Positions 46,441 to 57,697 of a stretch of 64,000 bases of DNA are shown here, one piece after another. The position numbers and the translations under genes are program-made. This stretch comes from Rosa chinensis (Eukaryota > Streptophyta > Magnoliopsida > Rosales > Rosaceae), in the NCBI RefSeq assembly GCF_002994745.2, contig NC_037090.1, positions 35,335,001 to 35,399,000 of the forward strand. The letters are read 5' to 3'. The notes below the pieces were generated by a model. It did no database searches, was not told the origin of the DNA, and saw only the letters and a program-made list of their open reading frames with translations. Numbering within the stretch: position 1 is the stretch's first letter; every line of letters starts with the position of its first letter.

Positions 46441-46840
46441 CTCTCGTTCTCTCCTCCGACCCCCTTTTATACACCATTGATCAGAAACTCAGACCCCGCC
46501 AGCCCTGCACTCTCAAATCACAGCTCCAATCACACCCCTCCATCCTCTCCTTCTTCCCGACATGCAACACCACCTCCACACCATCCTCACCTGCAACTTC
46601 ATCAGTTTAGCCGACAACTTCGGCCTCTAGCCCAACTTCGATCAGAGGCAATTTTAGGCAGACAAAGATTAACAACTTCAGCCTCAACACCATCCTCACC
46701 TGCAGAAAATTCGAGCTGTTCTTATTCACCAGCTTCGCCACTCCGCTGGTACCCACCATTGTGCCTCGCCGATTAGTAAACAAAGCACATGGAGCCTCCA
46801 CCATCGAAAAATTGAGGCTCACGTTCTGCGTGTCCTGCGC
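46441..46840. other. Unassigned part of the foldback spacer
   Basis: Open, Ser/Pro-rich frames on the plus strand and a 79-codon frame on the minus strand. Compositionally it could be captured coding or leader sequence, but no family is recognised. Confidence 0.35.
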
Positions 46841-46842
46841 GG

Positions 46843-47067
46843 CCAATCGACGACCTTGCTAGGCTGGTCGTATCCAAGCAGGTTCTGCATGTCGTAGAAT
46901 TGAATGGCGGTGTGGGCGACGAGCCTGATACTGCGATCCCTGGGGCCTTTGGTGGTGCAAACCTTGCTGTGGCTGTCCTTCAGGCCGGTGGCCCTTAGAA
47001 TGTGGCCTTGAGCCTCCACGATTTCGCTAGCGGTGGAGGAAGAAGCAGTCATTATCCCCAAACCCAA
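46843..47067 (-). pseudogene. TCP transcription factor domain fragment inside the foldback element
   Basis: The minus-strand frame begins [20 protein letters not shown] and continues [20 protein letters not shown], then [19 protein letters not shown] and VVDW. This is the basic region plus helix I-loop of a class II (CIN/TCP4-like) TCP domain. Several conserved positions differ from the family norm (GRKDRHSKV is GLKDSHSKV here, RRVRLSA is RSIRLVA), and helix II and the rest of the protein are missing. It is a decayed captured fragment and not an active regulator. Confidence 0.82.
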
Positions 47068-47337
47068 TCGAGAAGTAGCGGAGGATGACGTTGTTGTGCG
47101 ATGGTGGAGGTTGTTGTGGTCAAGTCATTGGTGACGGCGGCGGGGATGAACTCGGAGTGTGCGGTGAAGCCTCAATGCACAATTTCAATTTGCTATAAGA
47201 TTTGAAGTTGGGGGAACCAGAAACATCTGTGGTGCATGAAGGTGGATTGAGACGCAGCGGCGGTGGGAATCGAACGAGCAAGATGATTTGAATCTTGATG
47301 ATTCAAATCAGGGGAAGAAGAAACCAGAAAAGAAGAA

Positions 47338-47378
<41 letters not shown>

Positions 47379-47503
47379 AGAATAAAGAAAAAAAGAAAAA
47401 GAAAAGAAAGAAAGAATTTGAGGGTAAATCGGTCATTTTGTCTTCATTAAGTGACTCATGTGCAAAATTGGGAAAAATTCACCAACGGTGTCTGGACACT
47501 TAA

Positions 47504-47798
47504 GAGCATCTCCAACAGATTCCCTATATTTTGATTTTTCTCTACTTTAGGGAAAAATTAGCCTCTTTTGCTCCAACAGATTCCCTATAACTATCTCTAT
47601 TTTAGAGAAAGTGAGGAGAGAGAAAACCAAATTCCCTATATTTACAGCAAACTCCAAAATTTTAAAGAAGAATATGGAGATTTTATAGATTACTGTAAAC
47701 TGGGGAATCTGTTGGAGTTGGAGAAGAAAAATAGGCTAAAGGTTTGACTTTTGCTTCTCTATAATACAAAAATTATAGGGAAGCTGTTGGAGTTGCTC
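47504..47798. mobile_element. Harbinger-type MITE in the right foldback arm
   Basis: Starts GAGCATCTCCAACAG, ends CTGTTGGAGTTGCTC, flanked by TAA on both sides (47501-47503 and 47799-47801). The empty version of the site is visible in the left arm (GACACTTAGGGGACTTTCAG), which proves the insertion. 295 bp, non-coding. Confidence 0.9.
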
Positions 47799-47900
47799 TA
47801 AGGGACTTTCAGAATGATACCTAAACTTACAAAGTTATCAATGTGATACCTGGACTCATTTTTTCGTATCAATGTGATACCTACGGCCAATTTCCGTCAC

Positions 47901-48181
47901 TTGTCCCTCATAGTCCCTTAAAAACTGTCCATTAGGTGAGCAAATCTGTAGTTTTTGTTGCTTTGAATAATTGAGCTTCGCTCGACTTTTACTCTATTCT
48001 ACCTTGATTGTTGCTGTTTGTTGATTGATGAGTGGTGATGTACGGCATTGAAGATCTTAGGCATCAATGCTTATCAAGTTGGTTGTTCTGATTTAGGGTT
48101 GGATACGAGTAAGGATTTTTATAATTTCGCGTTTTCTTTTTTAGTTTGGTTTTTTTTTTTTTGCCTGCTCTGTTCTATGCA
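47901..48181. other. Gap between the foldback and LTR-like sequence
   Basis: No feature recognised apart from a poly(T) run near 48150. Confidence 0.4.
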
Positions 48182-50394
48182 GGTGACAAGACCCGCTTCG
48201 AATTTCACCCTGAAATCAGAAGTGGCCTTGCGGGGCCCACTATAGAAGATAGTCTACCAAAAATTTAGCAAAATTTTCCCTAAAAGTGGACTACCCAAAA
48301 CCTGTAGAAAGACATTTACACTCTTAATATCAAACATCATCCTTAACTCCTGGAGCCACCATGCTCCTCAAATCACAACATCTCCCAATTCACATTATAG
48401 AAGTCTCAACTTAACAATATTAATCCCACAAGTTATTCGAGCAATATTAAAACAAAAAGGTATACCAGAATATAAAGTAAAAAAGTAAAGGATCGGTAAA
48501 TCCTACAATGCGGAAGCAGTGACAACTATGCCTCAACTCCATGTACGTCCGACCTCAACTAATCTAGCATGCACACTGCGTATTTTGAAACCGAAGGGTT
48601 TAGGGGAAAGTAATTGAAAAACACGTGTGCTTGAGTGAACAAAAATAAATAAACAAGATAATTTAAATGAAGCAAAGCTTTAATACTTTTCCACGTGTTC
48701 ATCCTTAAAAACCTCGATGCATACAACGTTTATAAAACATTTATTTTTAATCTGAGAATCTCGTAAAAACAAGCCAGCCCTGCTAGTTAAGTAAAATCGG
48801 ACTAGCCCCGCTAGTCAAAAATAATAAGATAAAAGTAGGGGAAGATGATAGCCATACGAGTGAGCCTCCCAGGCTCGGGTGATAGCCTCCCAAAGGCGGA
48901 TAGGCTTTTGTGATCCCGTCATGTCACCACAAAGGCGGACTACATGCTAGCATAATAAATAATCACCATCAGTATGGCATAGGAAAAACATTCGAAAACC
49001 AGTAAATCCATAAGGGTTCCCCAAAATCTCGCAAATGAAATCATGAGTACGATTCCTAACCGTACTCGGAGAATCTCGTGATAATTCAACTAAATCAACT
49101 ACGTGTCCCACACGTCAAAATAATATCAAATCAATAACAAATAAGCAAGATCAAATTATAAATCATAATCAGAAAAAAAAAAAAAAAAAAAAAAAAAACC
49201 AAATCTGAAATCATCACCAAGGCATTCCCAATGCCAAAATCGAAAATCGATAAATAATCGAGAAATGTAACCCCATCGAAAATCCCATTTTCTAAAATCT
49301 TTCAGAAATCTCAATAATAAAATCTTTCCTAAGAATAGTTTATATGACTCTACTAGTCGTTCCTCAATTTCTTGGGTTTCCCAACAAAATAATATTGTCA
49401 ACACAACAACACAATATTAGATTTTCCAAAGCAACAAAGCTTCATATTGTTCCACCAATTAACAACAAGATTGGGGAGATGCCAAGCTCAAGCAATACTT
49501 ATTTTCATGTTTGTGTTGCCATTACAAGTTTCCCTATCAGTCCATCACTTGGGAAACACTTGAGAGGTGTCTACCTTACTCGAAAGTCACACCTTCTTTC
49601 CGTAGAGCATCGATGGGGAACTGCTGCAGTCGGGCCATCGCTCGGAAGGAAGAAGGGGAAATCGAGTGAAATATGAACACCACTTATCCAAATGACAATA
49701 TAGGGGTCATTATCTTACTTTTTACTCAAATTTTCACTTTGATCCACCCCACACTCTATTTTTCAATACGTGCAATAATATATGTAGTACAATAACTTTA
49801 ATCCATCAATAAAATTTACTCTATAACACTAGCATGGGGGTACACAAATATTCCTTTCTACTCATCTCTAACCTACTTTTCTAAGTACTAACTCACCCAA
49901 TATAACCTCATTAACTCCTTAATGCTCAATCCCCTAATAATTTACCCAACACTTTATCCAATTCTCATACTTACTACTCTTGGAGTGTTTGTGGTCGGGT
50001 GGCATCATGACGGCATTGGCAATTTAAAATTTAAACCAACATTTAAAGCACCACAAAAAGACAAACTAAATAATTTTCGAAGGAAACTCAAAGGTATCTT
50101 TACTTTTCAAATCCATTGGAAATTCTTTGAACGACTCGGAAGTAGCCTCAATGAAAAATATTTGCAAGTGAAATGAGGTAAAAAGGTATCACCGAAAAGA
50201 GTAAAATAAAATAAAGGAGTCAAAAACACATTTTTGCCAACATATATATATATATATATATATTTTAAATGCCCAAGAAAACCGAGTGTATTGCTTAACC
50301 AAACTCGACACTAGAAATATTTGAAAAGAGTTGCTAGTTTTGCAAAAGCAATTTCAAAAGTACTTCGGAACCTAGAGCTCTGATACCAATTTAC
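48182..50394 (-). mobile_element. Damaged LTR-retrotransposon part: possible 3' LTR remnant and untranslated internal region
   Basis: The left edge on the minus strand ends GCGGGTCTTGTCA, like the ends of the long LTRs in this window (GGGTCACCACA, GGGGCGTGACA). The right edge holds the primer-binding site TGGTATCAGAGC (minus strand, complement at 50377-50388), complementary to the 3' end of initiator tRNA-Met, six bases from the LTR at 50395. No gag or pol is readable between, so the internal region is deleted or decayed. Simple repeats include poly(A) at 49171-49198 and (TA)n at 50241-50262. Confidence 0.5.
50377..50388 (-). other. Primer-binding site (initiator tRNA-Met) of an LTR retrotransposon
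   Basis: The minus strand reads TGGTATCAGAGC directly after the LTR end, the classic plant PBS. It fixes the element's direction as minus and marks 50395-55787 as its 5' LTR. Confidence 0.85.
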
Positions 50395-52640
50395 TGTGGT
50401 GACCCGAAAGAGGGGTCCCACAGCGCCGCAACCCAGAGCCAATGAGAAACCAACATGTCACGAATGACATCCCGATAACTCATCAACTCGAAATTGTAAG
50501 GTCTTTTGGGTTCAGACTGTTGGTTTATAAAACACTTTCTTGGACCAAGCATTCTAGCAACCGAACATCATATTTTCAAAGGCGGAATTTAAAGTGGGCT
50601 AAAGGATTTGGGCTTACAATAGGAGCCCAATTTGGGAAATAACAAATCACTAAGTAAATACAAGTATGAGAGACGAGCCCCAGGGTTGCGGGTCTCTCGA
50701 AATTTTGTAAATAAGCGAATAGGAAACAAATAAAAAGTAAATAAATAAGTGACTTCAAAGTCCGATTAAGGACCAAAACCTTCTTTTGATAAAGTTTAAG
50801 AGAAATGCGCCAAGCAGGGCCATGTGCCTCCCCAGTACGCTTCCCGACCACATGCTCGACACCTGCACACTATTGTAGGGGTGAGCTTTCGTCCTCGCAT
50901 GCCCAGTAGGGGCCAACCCAACCATGCTAGGTTTGAAAGATAATATACTTGAAAATATTTACTACATAATATTGTGCACGTTTATTGAAAAATGCTTTAA
51001 GAAAAAGGCAACCACAAACATTTGTTCTATTTTATAAAACATATGCAGCATGCTTCACACAACTTGGAGCTCTATTTTATAAAACATATGCAGCATGCTT
51101 CACACAACCTGCCCGCTAAAATAAAACAAATCGGTGACCGACCCGGTTCGTCATCCTTCGAGAACCGGCCAACTACTCTGTAGTCCTTGTGACTACAAGT
51201 AGCGAAAGTATGTCCTTGTGACTACAAGTAGCGAAAGTATCCATTTCCTGGCTCTGAGTCTCCTATGACTGTTTCACTATCTGTACTCACCTTTCCTCGA
51301 CAAACATAGGAGCATAGCCCCCTCCGGAGGTTCACGGTTATCGACACCGTGAGATCCGTAGGAATCTACGCGTCTAGGTCCCATTCACTTTCAGATCACA
51401 AGTACAAACATACAATGGGTACAGTATCTCAACATGCAAGTCTGGCCTCGGTTTTCGCAATAAACAACTATCAGTTATGGAAACACGGATATCACGAGGC
51501 ATTGACTAATGAACAACCAAAAACGTACTTGTAGGCAACATATTATGATACTAGAGCATTCCACATATAGAAAAGCCTCTAACAAGGAATAGACAGTTCA
51601 CCCTACCTGGATATGGAGTGCTCGCCCAAACTTAGCTTCGTTTCCAACTTTCGATACTTCTTCCAATTTCATGTGCACACGCTCAAGTCTTTTAACAAAA
51701 ATATACCAATAAGTAATAAACTCATAATTTCAAATTGTTCAATTCCTTTATAAATTACCAGTTTATCTCTAACCAATAATTATTGGTAAACATTCCCGAA
51801 CAATTCACTTAACGAATAAGCACATTCGGGATATGGTGATCGTACTTCTTTCCTTAGTGTAATTCGGGTTAACCGAGTTGACATTTATACTTAGTCTTTA
51901 AACCTTAAGCAAAAAGATAAATATGAATTACCATTCTCAAATCATTACATTCCTACACGAATTTTGGGATATGGTGCATTAGAGTACTTTGGGCGACCTT
52001 ATTTCACGAATCTAAATTAACTAAATGAAATCAATTATTTTCATTTCCGAACCCCAGTCAACATTGATAATTACTCAAGCTCCTCATTTTCTTTTACAAC
52101 AACCATTTACTTTACAATATGACAATTCAAACTCCGTCATCGTTTTAACTAATTAACAGCACTAATCTTCTCCACACATTTAGGCATTTCATGCTTGTCC
52201 ACAGTACACTTTATTGTAATCGATAACTTTAAGAGGCATTAATCAATCAAGCAAATTTCCAAAAAAGTTGTATTTCTTTTTCTAAGAATGTCATGATGGA
52301 GATCCAAGAGGAGCTTGCTTCTATTCTCGGGGTGGAAAGGGTCGATAAACATGACAAGTATCTTGGGCTTCCAACGGAAGTAAGTTACTCCAAGACAGAA
52401 GCATTTTAGTTTATTATGGAGAGGACTAGAAACAAGATGAAGGGTTGGAAAGAGAAAATGCTCAGCATGGCAGGGAAAGAGGTAATGATCAAGTCGGTGG
52501 TGCAATCGTTGCCTACTTATGTAACGAGTTGCTTCAAGCTACCTAAACACATGTGTCAGGAAATGCATCGTTGTATGGCGGAGTTTTGGTGGGGAGATTC
52601 TGACAAGGGCCGAAAGATACATTGGTTTGCCTAGGACAAG

Positions 52641-53297
52641 ATGTGTGAAACTAAGGAAGAAGGGGGGTTAGGGTTCCGCAACATGGAGCTATTCAATCAG
52701 GCCCTTCTTACTAAACAAGGGTGGAGGCTACTCAAGTGTCCTAATTCCCTACTGGCCACGACTTTGAGGGCCAAGTACTACCCTGATGGGGATTTCCTAA
52801 ATGCAAGAGCCAATCCTGGTGACTCGTACACTTGGAGGAGTCTAATGAAGGGAAGAGATCTCTTGCACAAAGGTGTGCGTTATCAAGTGGGTACAGGGTC
52901 TAACATTTCGGTGTGGTTTGATCCGTGGATCCCCAGACCCCATACTTTTAAGCCGTTCTCGGGGGTTATGGAAGGTTTGGATGGGCTGAGAGTGTCTGAT
53001 TTGATAGACCCTGAGTCTAGAAAATGGATGCATGAGTGGTTGGAGGAGCTCTTCTTTGTTAAGGAGGTGGAGTTGATTCGTAAAATCCCCCTTAGTAGGA
53101 GAAGTCCAGATGACCGCTTAGTGTGGCATTATGACAACCGGGGGTATACAATGCGAAAAGTGGTTATCATGTGGCTAGAAGCTTCTCAACTCAAGGGTCG
53201 ACGTCACAGGGCCATGCACAAACGAAGGCATTATGGAGGACAGTTTGGCATGCTAGGGTCCAGCCGAAGATTCGAGTTTTTGTTTGGAGATTGCTGA
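52641..53297 (+). pseudogene. LINE RT C-terminal / zf-RVT region
   Basis: The open frame contains EEGGLGFRNMELFNQALLTK, then SIWFDPWIPRP-type text (SVWFDPWIPRP), the conserved stretch after plant LINE RT. It shifts frame near 53165 and continues at 53171-53554 with RVFVWRLLRNIIPTKAAL and the Cys/His cluster. Confidence 0.9.
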
Positions 53298-53578
53298 GAA
53301 ATATCATCCCAACCAAAGCTGCCCTCAATAGACGATTTGGCTTGGAGGACCAGGTGTGTAATTTTTGCAATTGTGATGTTGAATCAGATTTACATATATT
53401 CAAAGAATGCAACGTCGTTGCATGTTTATGGCTGCTTAGCCCACTTGGGTTGTGTGCTAGAAATTATGCAGAAACATCATTGAAAGAGTGGATAATTGAT
53501 GTCATTGAAGCTCTTAACAAGCAACAAGTGGACATATTCTTTATTCTATTATAGGTTATTTGGTCAGAGAGAAATAGG

Positions 53579-54250
53579 TTGGTTTGGAACGGAGGAAGCT
53601 TTAACCCCATGCATGCAGTAACGTGGTCATTGAGCATGATGGAAGAGTACCATCGCTTACACCTAGTCAATGTTACGCATAGGGTGAATCGAGGTACCGT
53701 TGCCAAATGGGTTTTTCCACCTCGAGGATGGCTTAAGATCAATCTCGATGCAGCTTTTACTGCAAACAGTGGGAGTGGTGGCATTGGGGTTGTCATACAA
53801 GATGATAAGGGAAGTTTTAAGGGAGCTTGGTCTCGATCTATGCCCTACCTGGGATCAGCTTTTCATGGGGAAGCTGAAGCATGCATAGCAAGACTCCTGC
53901 TTGCTGTTCGCCAGGGGTGGAAAGAGGTTGAAGTGGAAAGTGATTGTGCTATATTAGTGGCCGCTCTAAATCATAATATGGAGGACAACTCTGAGGTGAG
54001 TCGAATTCTTGATGATTGTAGAGATTACTTGCAATGTTTTGATTATTTCAGAATTCATCAAATTTATCATGAAGTAAATAGTGTTGCTCATAGGTTAGCT
54101 CACTTTGCTAGTTTAGATCGTGTTGTGGATCTTTCTTTAGTCGAGGCTTCTGACTTCTTACAGGATGTCCTCTATGAGGATTTATGTAACGCAACTATGC
54201 ACGCTAGGGGTACAGGTATTACGTCCCCCCGATGCGGCAAAACTTTATGA
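53579..54250 (+). pseudogene. LINE RNase H domain
   Basis: 223-codon frame: KINLDAAFTANSGSGGIGVV (first Asp), HGEAEACIARLLLA (Glu), VESDCAILVAAL (second Asp) and HEVNSVAHRLAHFA. This is the RVT_3-type RNase H of plant L1 elements with its catalytic Asp-Glu-Asp intact, although the element as a whole is dead. Confidence 0.92.
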
Positions 54251-55789
54251 ATAATAATATAGGCGTGGGGATGAGCCTCCCAGCTTGACTGGGTTCCAAA
54301 CCCCATTTATCAAAAAAAAAAATCAATCAAGCAATTTACCGGGTTCCAACCATTTAATCAACAACAATTCAAACTCAATGCTTTCAATCGATAAGCCACA
54401 GTTACAACCATTTGAACATCACCAGACCAACAGTACTCGATAACTAGAACCCAGACCCTTACCAATTCTTCTTCTCCAAATTTAGGGCTACTTCCAATTG
54501 CTGCAATCTACCATCAACAGTCGTGTAACACCTAACAAATACCAGATCATCAGTAACCTACCTTTGACCATTTCGGTATCCCAAAATAGAACCTGTACAT
54601 GGTTCTTACCTTCTCCAGTTTCAATTGAAACTGACCTGACCAGTAGTCTTCTCCTTCTCCAAAACTTCCAGAAACACATAAATTCTTAACCTCACACAAT
54701 CCAATTTGAACAACAACAATTAGGGTTTTCAATCAAAATCGAAGTAGGAGCCTTAACTAAGAAGAAGGGATGAAAATCCAGCTTACCAGAAGAAGAGGAT
54801 AAGCTGGTGGCGCTCATGGCGGCGTCCATGGTGGCAGTGGCTCTGGTCGGAATTGGAGGTTGAGATTTGGTGGTTTTGGTCAAGGGAGAGACACTGACTC
54901 CATGTATGGTGGTAGTTTGGCTCGTTTCGGACTGGAGATTGGAGAATGAAGGCATGCAGATTCGATGCCTTCGGTGGTGGTGTGTACGGCGATTTTCCCG
55001 CGTCGGTTGGGGTAGCTGCCTTTGGGTTTTGGTCTCTGTAGTCCAATGAGTCGATGGGTGGTGGTGGTCTGGTGAGGAGGTAGCCGAAATCTGAAGGGAG
55101 GTACAGTTTGGAGGATCGCAGGTGGAGGCCGGAGTCGATGCATGACTTCAATTTCTCTTGGGTTTGGATCGGATTTTGGCACTGAGTTGATTGATGGAGG
55201 CGTTGTGGTGAGATGGTGGCTGGAAATGGTGTTTTCCTGTGATGATATAGAGAGGACGAGAAAGAGGGAGTGAGAGGTCGGGGAGAGAGAGAGAGAAGGA
55301 GGACACAGCTGAGGGAGAAAAGGAGAGAATTTAGGTTTTAGGGTTTCCCAATTTCCTATTTATGCTTATGTATGTGAAATACCAATTTTGCCCTTGTGAC
55401 GAATTACGAAACTCTCCTAGTTAATTGCTTTCTGTTTTGGGCTCATAACTTTTCTTTTATTCATTTTTCGTCGGAAACTTCCTAAGTTAATTCTCGACTT
55501 GGTCGTAGGCCCAAAACTCGATTTCGTAAAAATTCAAAACTTGGTTACAACTCAATTTATCGTCTTCGAAACTTCAACAAACGGCCGCCTTACTAAACTC
55601 TTGTAACCTTCTAGGCCCAAATGAAAGAATCTTGGCCCAAACTTAAATCATAAGGCCCAATAGGTGGTCTCGACATTAAAACAATCTCCAAATTAAGTCA
55701 TTTCCTTCACTTGTGTCACCTTACGGAAAAATCTTATTGGCGAAAAATTACCTTCTAAAAATTAAATAAAATTTTCGGGGGCTCACACT

Positions 55790-56590
55790 CCACCTCTTCC
55801 TTTACTTCCCTAAAGTTGCAGGTTTTTGTACAAGCTTACATGTTGTCACATTATGGCCAACGTTTCCACAATGTGAGCAGAGTTGAGGAAGACGCTCATA
55901 ACCAACTTCAAAAACCACTGTCTCTCCATTCTTGCGACGAACAATCAATTCACTGGGAGGGTCAACTGATAGATCAATGTCAATCAAAACCCTTGCAAAC
56001 AGACCAAACTTTCTGTCCAAAGTATTCTGATCAATTTTCACAAGAGCACCAACGCCATTAGCAATTTCAAATAGGGTGAAAGGCTCCCAAAACTCAAGTC
56101 CAAGATCCCAGAAATTAACCCACACCTAAGCATTAGTGTTCTTCTGATATGCTGGGGAGAAATTTGGAGTCCAACGCATAAGCCTAAGCATTCCTGGTAG
56201 CACCCTTCTCCCAAACCATAGAACGAGCTTCATCTGAAAAAAAAAAAAAAAACTGAAAGAAAAGTATCCCTTTCCCATTGGTATGAGTCTCCAGCGGCCA
56301 ATCTCTCCCCACACTAATCCTAATTTACAATACAAGTCAGATGGAGAATAAGGCTTGTCATTAGCAGACAAATGAAGAGGCCCTAACAACATATATTTGC
56401 ACTTCTCCAAACCAGATTGATACCCCTCCTCTGATATGGTAACCGTTGTTTTGCCGTCATGGATTACAGGCAAAGGAAGGTTAGCTATTGGAATAACCAG
56501 CGACGCCATCACCGCCGCATAACTCTTGGGTGGAGCAGACTCGGTGACATCCAAGAATGACCATGGGCAAATTAAACGTGTGGCAGACAT
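55790..56590 (-). pseudogene. LINE ORF1 (DUF4283 plus CCHC zinc knuckle), inverted
   Basis: The minus-strand frame begins MSATRLICPWSFLDVTESAP at 56590. It includes a DUF4283-like middle (KCKYMLLGPLHLS, GKGYFSF, VNFWDLGLEFWEP) and a CCHC knuckle CSHCGNVGHNVTTC near 55830-55870, the plant LINE gag-like protein. A run of T/F codons near 56235-56260 reflects a poly(A) slip, and a stop falls near 56126. The C-terminal part is lost at the LTR junction. Confidence 0.88.
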
Positions 56591-56939
56591 ACTTGATAGA
56601 AGAGCGATTAGATCAGAGTGAAGCGATCTGAACGGAAACCCTAAAAAACAGAAACCTTAGCAGAGACATACTTAGGGTTCACGCATGACCTCAAGGCTGA
56701 AGACTTGATCCAAAACAATCATTTCCTAATAAAACAAGAATAACCAACAAATCCTTCAATTTTTCATTTTTAAATTCACTGGTCGTACTATCGCAATGCA
56801 ATGTGCATGTACATATATCTTGTCCGGTTTCACAACCCGGAGGTTTTATGTATAGCTGAGCCTTTTGTTTCTTCACATTCTATCAGTTTCTCTTTCTGGT
56901 GTTCATTAGGCATGAGGCCTGTTTGTACTAATGATTAGG
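56591..56939. other. Junction region between inverted ORF1 and sense endonuclease
   Basis: On the minus strand 56591-56660 looks like the 5' untranslated region of ORF1 (CT-rich, no domain). The exact join to the sense part was not located; no gene is seen. Confidence 0.4.
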
Positions 56940-57697
56940 GTTCTTCTTTGCCTAACCTATGGGTTCTTTGCAAAACTTCACTTGTTCCTTAGGTTCGTAT
57001 TTTATTTATCTCTGATCACCAGGTCTCTTTACAGGTCATGTTTGATTCGGTAAATTGTTTTATCACTGCTGTGTATGCTCGCATAACAATAGCAGGCCGC
57101 CGTAAGTTATGGGAGGATATCACTGATGTTAAAGGTCGTTTTGTTTCTGGTCCATGGATAGTTTTTGGTGATTTTAACGCAGTTCTTGGTGCTCATGAGA
57201 AAAAAGGAGGATCCCCTATTTGTAGGCTGTCATGTGAAGAATTTCAGGCATTGTTAGATGTGTGTGAACTTTTACATGTTTATACTAAAGGTGCAAAATT
57301 TACATGGGTGCGCCATCGAGGCCTTCGTGGAAATGTTGAGTTACGTCTAGATAGATGTCTTGCTAATTTGGAGTGGCTAGATACATGGGATCAATTTGAT
57401 TGTTGTACTCTTCCTAGAGTTTGCTCTGATCATAACCCATTGCTCATGTCCTTTTCTAAATTTTCAGGGCCTCACTATAGCCTTTTCAGGTTCAAGAAAA
57501 TGTGGTTGGAACATGATAATTTCAGGGAGGTGGTTAAGAATTGTTCGCTTTCTACACCTTCTTATGGTTGCCCTTTCACCATTCTTCAACACAAGTTGTG
57601 TGTTTTGAGGAAAGCTCTTAGGAGTTGGAATTGGGAGGTGTTTGGTGACATGCACCGTATGGTGGAAAAAGACCATGAAGCTTTGGCAAAAATTTAA
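56940..57697 (+). pseudogene. LINE endonuclease (EEP family), N-terminally incomplete
   Basis: The plus-strand frame from 57038 reads ITAVYARITIAGRRKLWEDI, then PWIVFGDFNAVLGAHEKKGG (the GDFN catalytic motif) and VCSDHNPLLMSF (the SDH motif). Weaker matches continue upstream to about 56960 with a stop near 56991. The first catalytic Asn/Glu segment of the family is absent, so cleavage activity would be lost. Confidence 0.88.

Larger units (their letters stand above)
45919..47900. mobile_element. Foldback-type element with long inverted arms
   Basis: The left arm (45919-46440) and right arm (47113-47900) are inverted copies of about 500 bp. Outer ends are GTGACGGAAATTGG and CCAATTTCCGTCAC. 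Shared inner landmarks are GACAAAATGACCGATTTACC, a (CTTT)n/(AAAG)n tract and GGTTCCCCCAACTTCAAATC. The right arm is enlarged by a nested MITE (47504-47798). The middle 46441-47112 is unique and carries a TCP-domain fragment. No transposase seen. Class not proven; long inverted arms suggest a Mutator-like foldback. A clear TSD was not found. Confidence 0.75.
52255..54320 (+). mobile_element. 5'-truncated LINE with 14-bp TSD, nested in the LTR
   Basis: The 14-mer AATCAATCAAGCAA flanks it at 52241-52254 and 54321-54334, and the element ends in a poly(A) run. Contents on the plus strand: the end of RT (VDKHDKYLGLPTE, MKGWKEKMLSMAGKEVMIKS), a zinc-binding RVT region (VCNFCNCDVESDLHIFKECN) and a C-terminal RNase H. 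In-frame stops near 52410, 52632 and 53552 and a frameshift near 53165 make it inactive. 5' truncation with poly(A) and a long TSD is typical of LINE reverse transcription at the target. Confidence 0.93.
50395..55787 (-). repeat. 5' LTR (about 3.3 kb plus nested LINE) of a minus-strand LTR retrotransposon
   Basis: On the minus strand it starts TGTGAGCCCCCGAAAATTTT and ends CGGGTCACCACA beside the PBS. Without the nested LINE (52255-54320) and one TSD copy the LTR is about 3.3 kb. As in the other long LTRs here, a CT-rich leader and a GC-richer coding-like stretch (54770-55180, Pro-rich frame) follow the probable start of transcription. Short tandem duplications occur at 51020-51110 and 51180-51240. 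Confidence 0.75.

Noticed and set aside
48182..50394. Tried to define a complete 3' LTR here.
   Set aside because: Only the left edge resembles an LTR end; no TGTGAGCCCC-type start was found before 50394 and no TSD, so it is reported only as a damaged remnant.
54783..55182. Proline-rich minus-strand ORF as a host gene.
   Set aside because: It lies in the leader-like part of an LTR, and similar GC-rich stretches occur at the same place in the other long LTRs.
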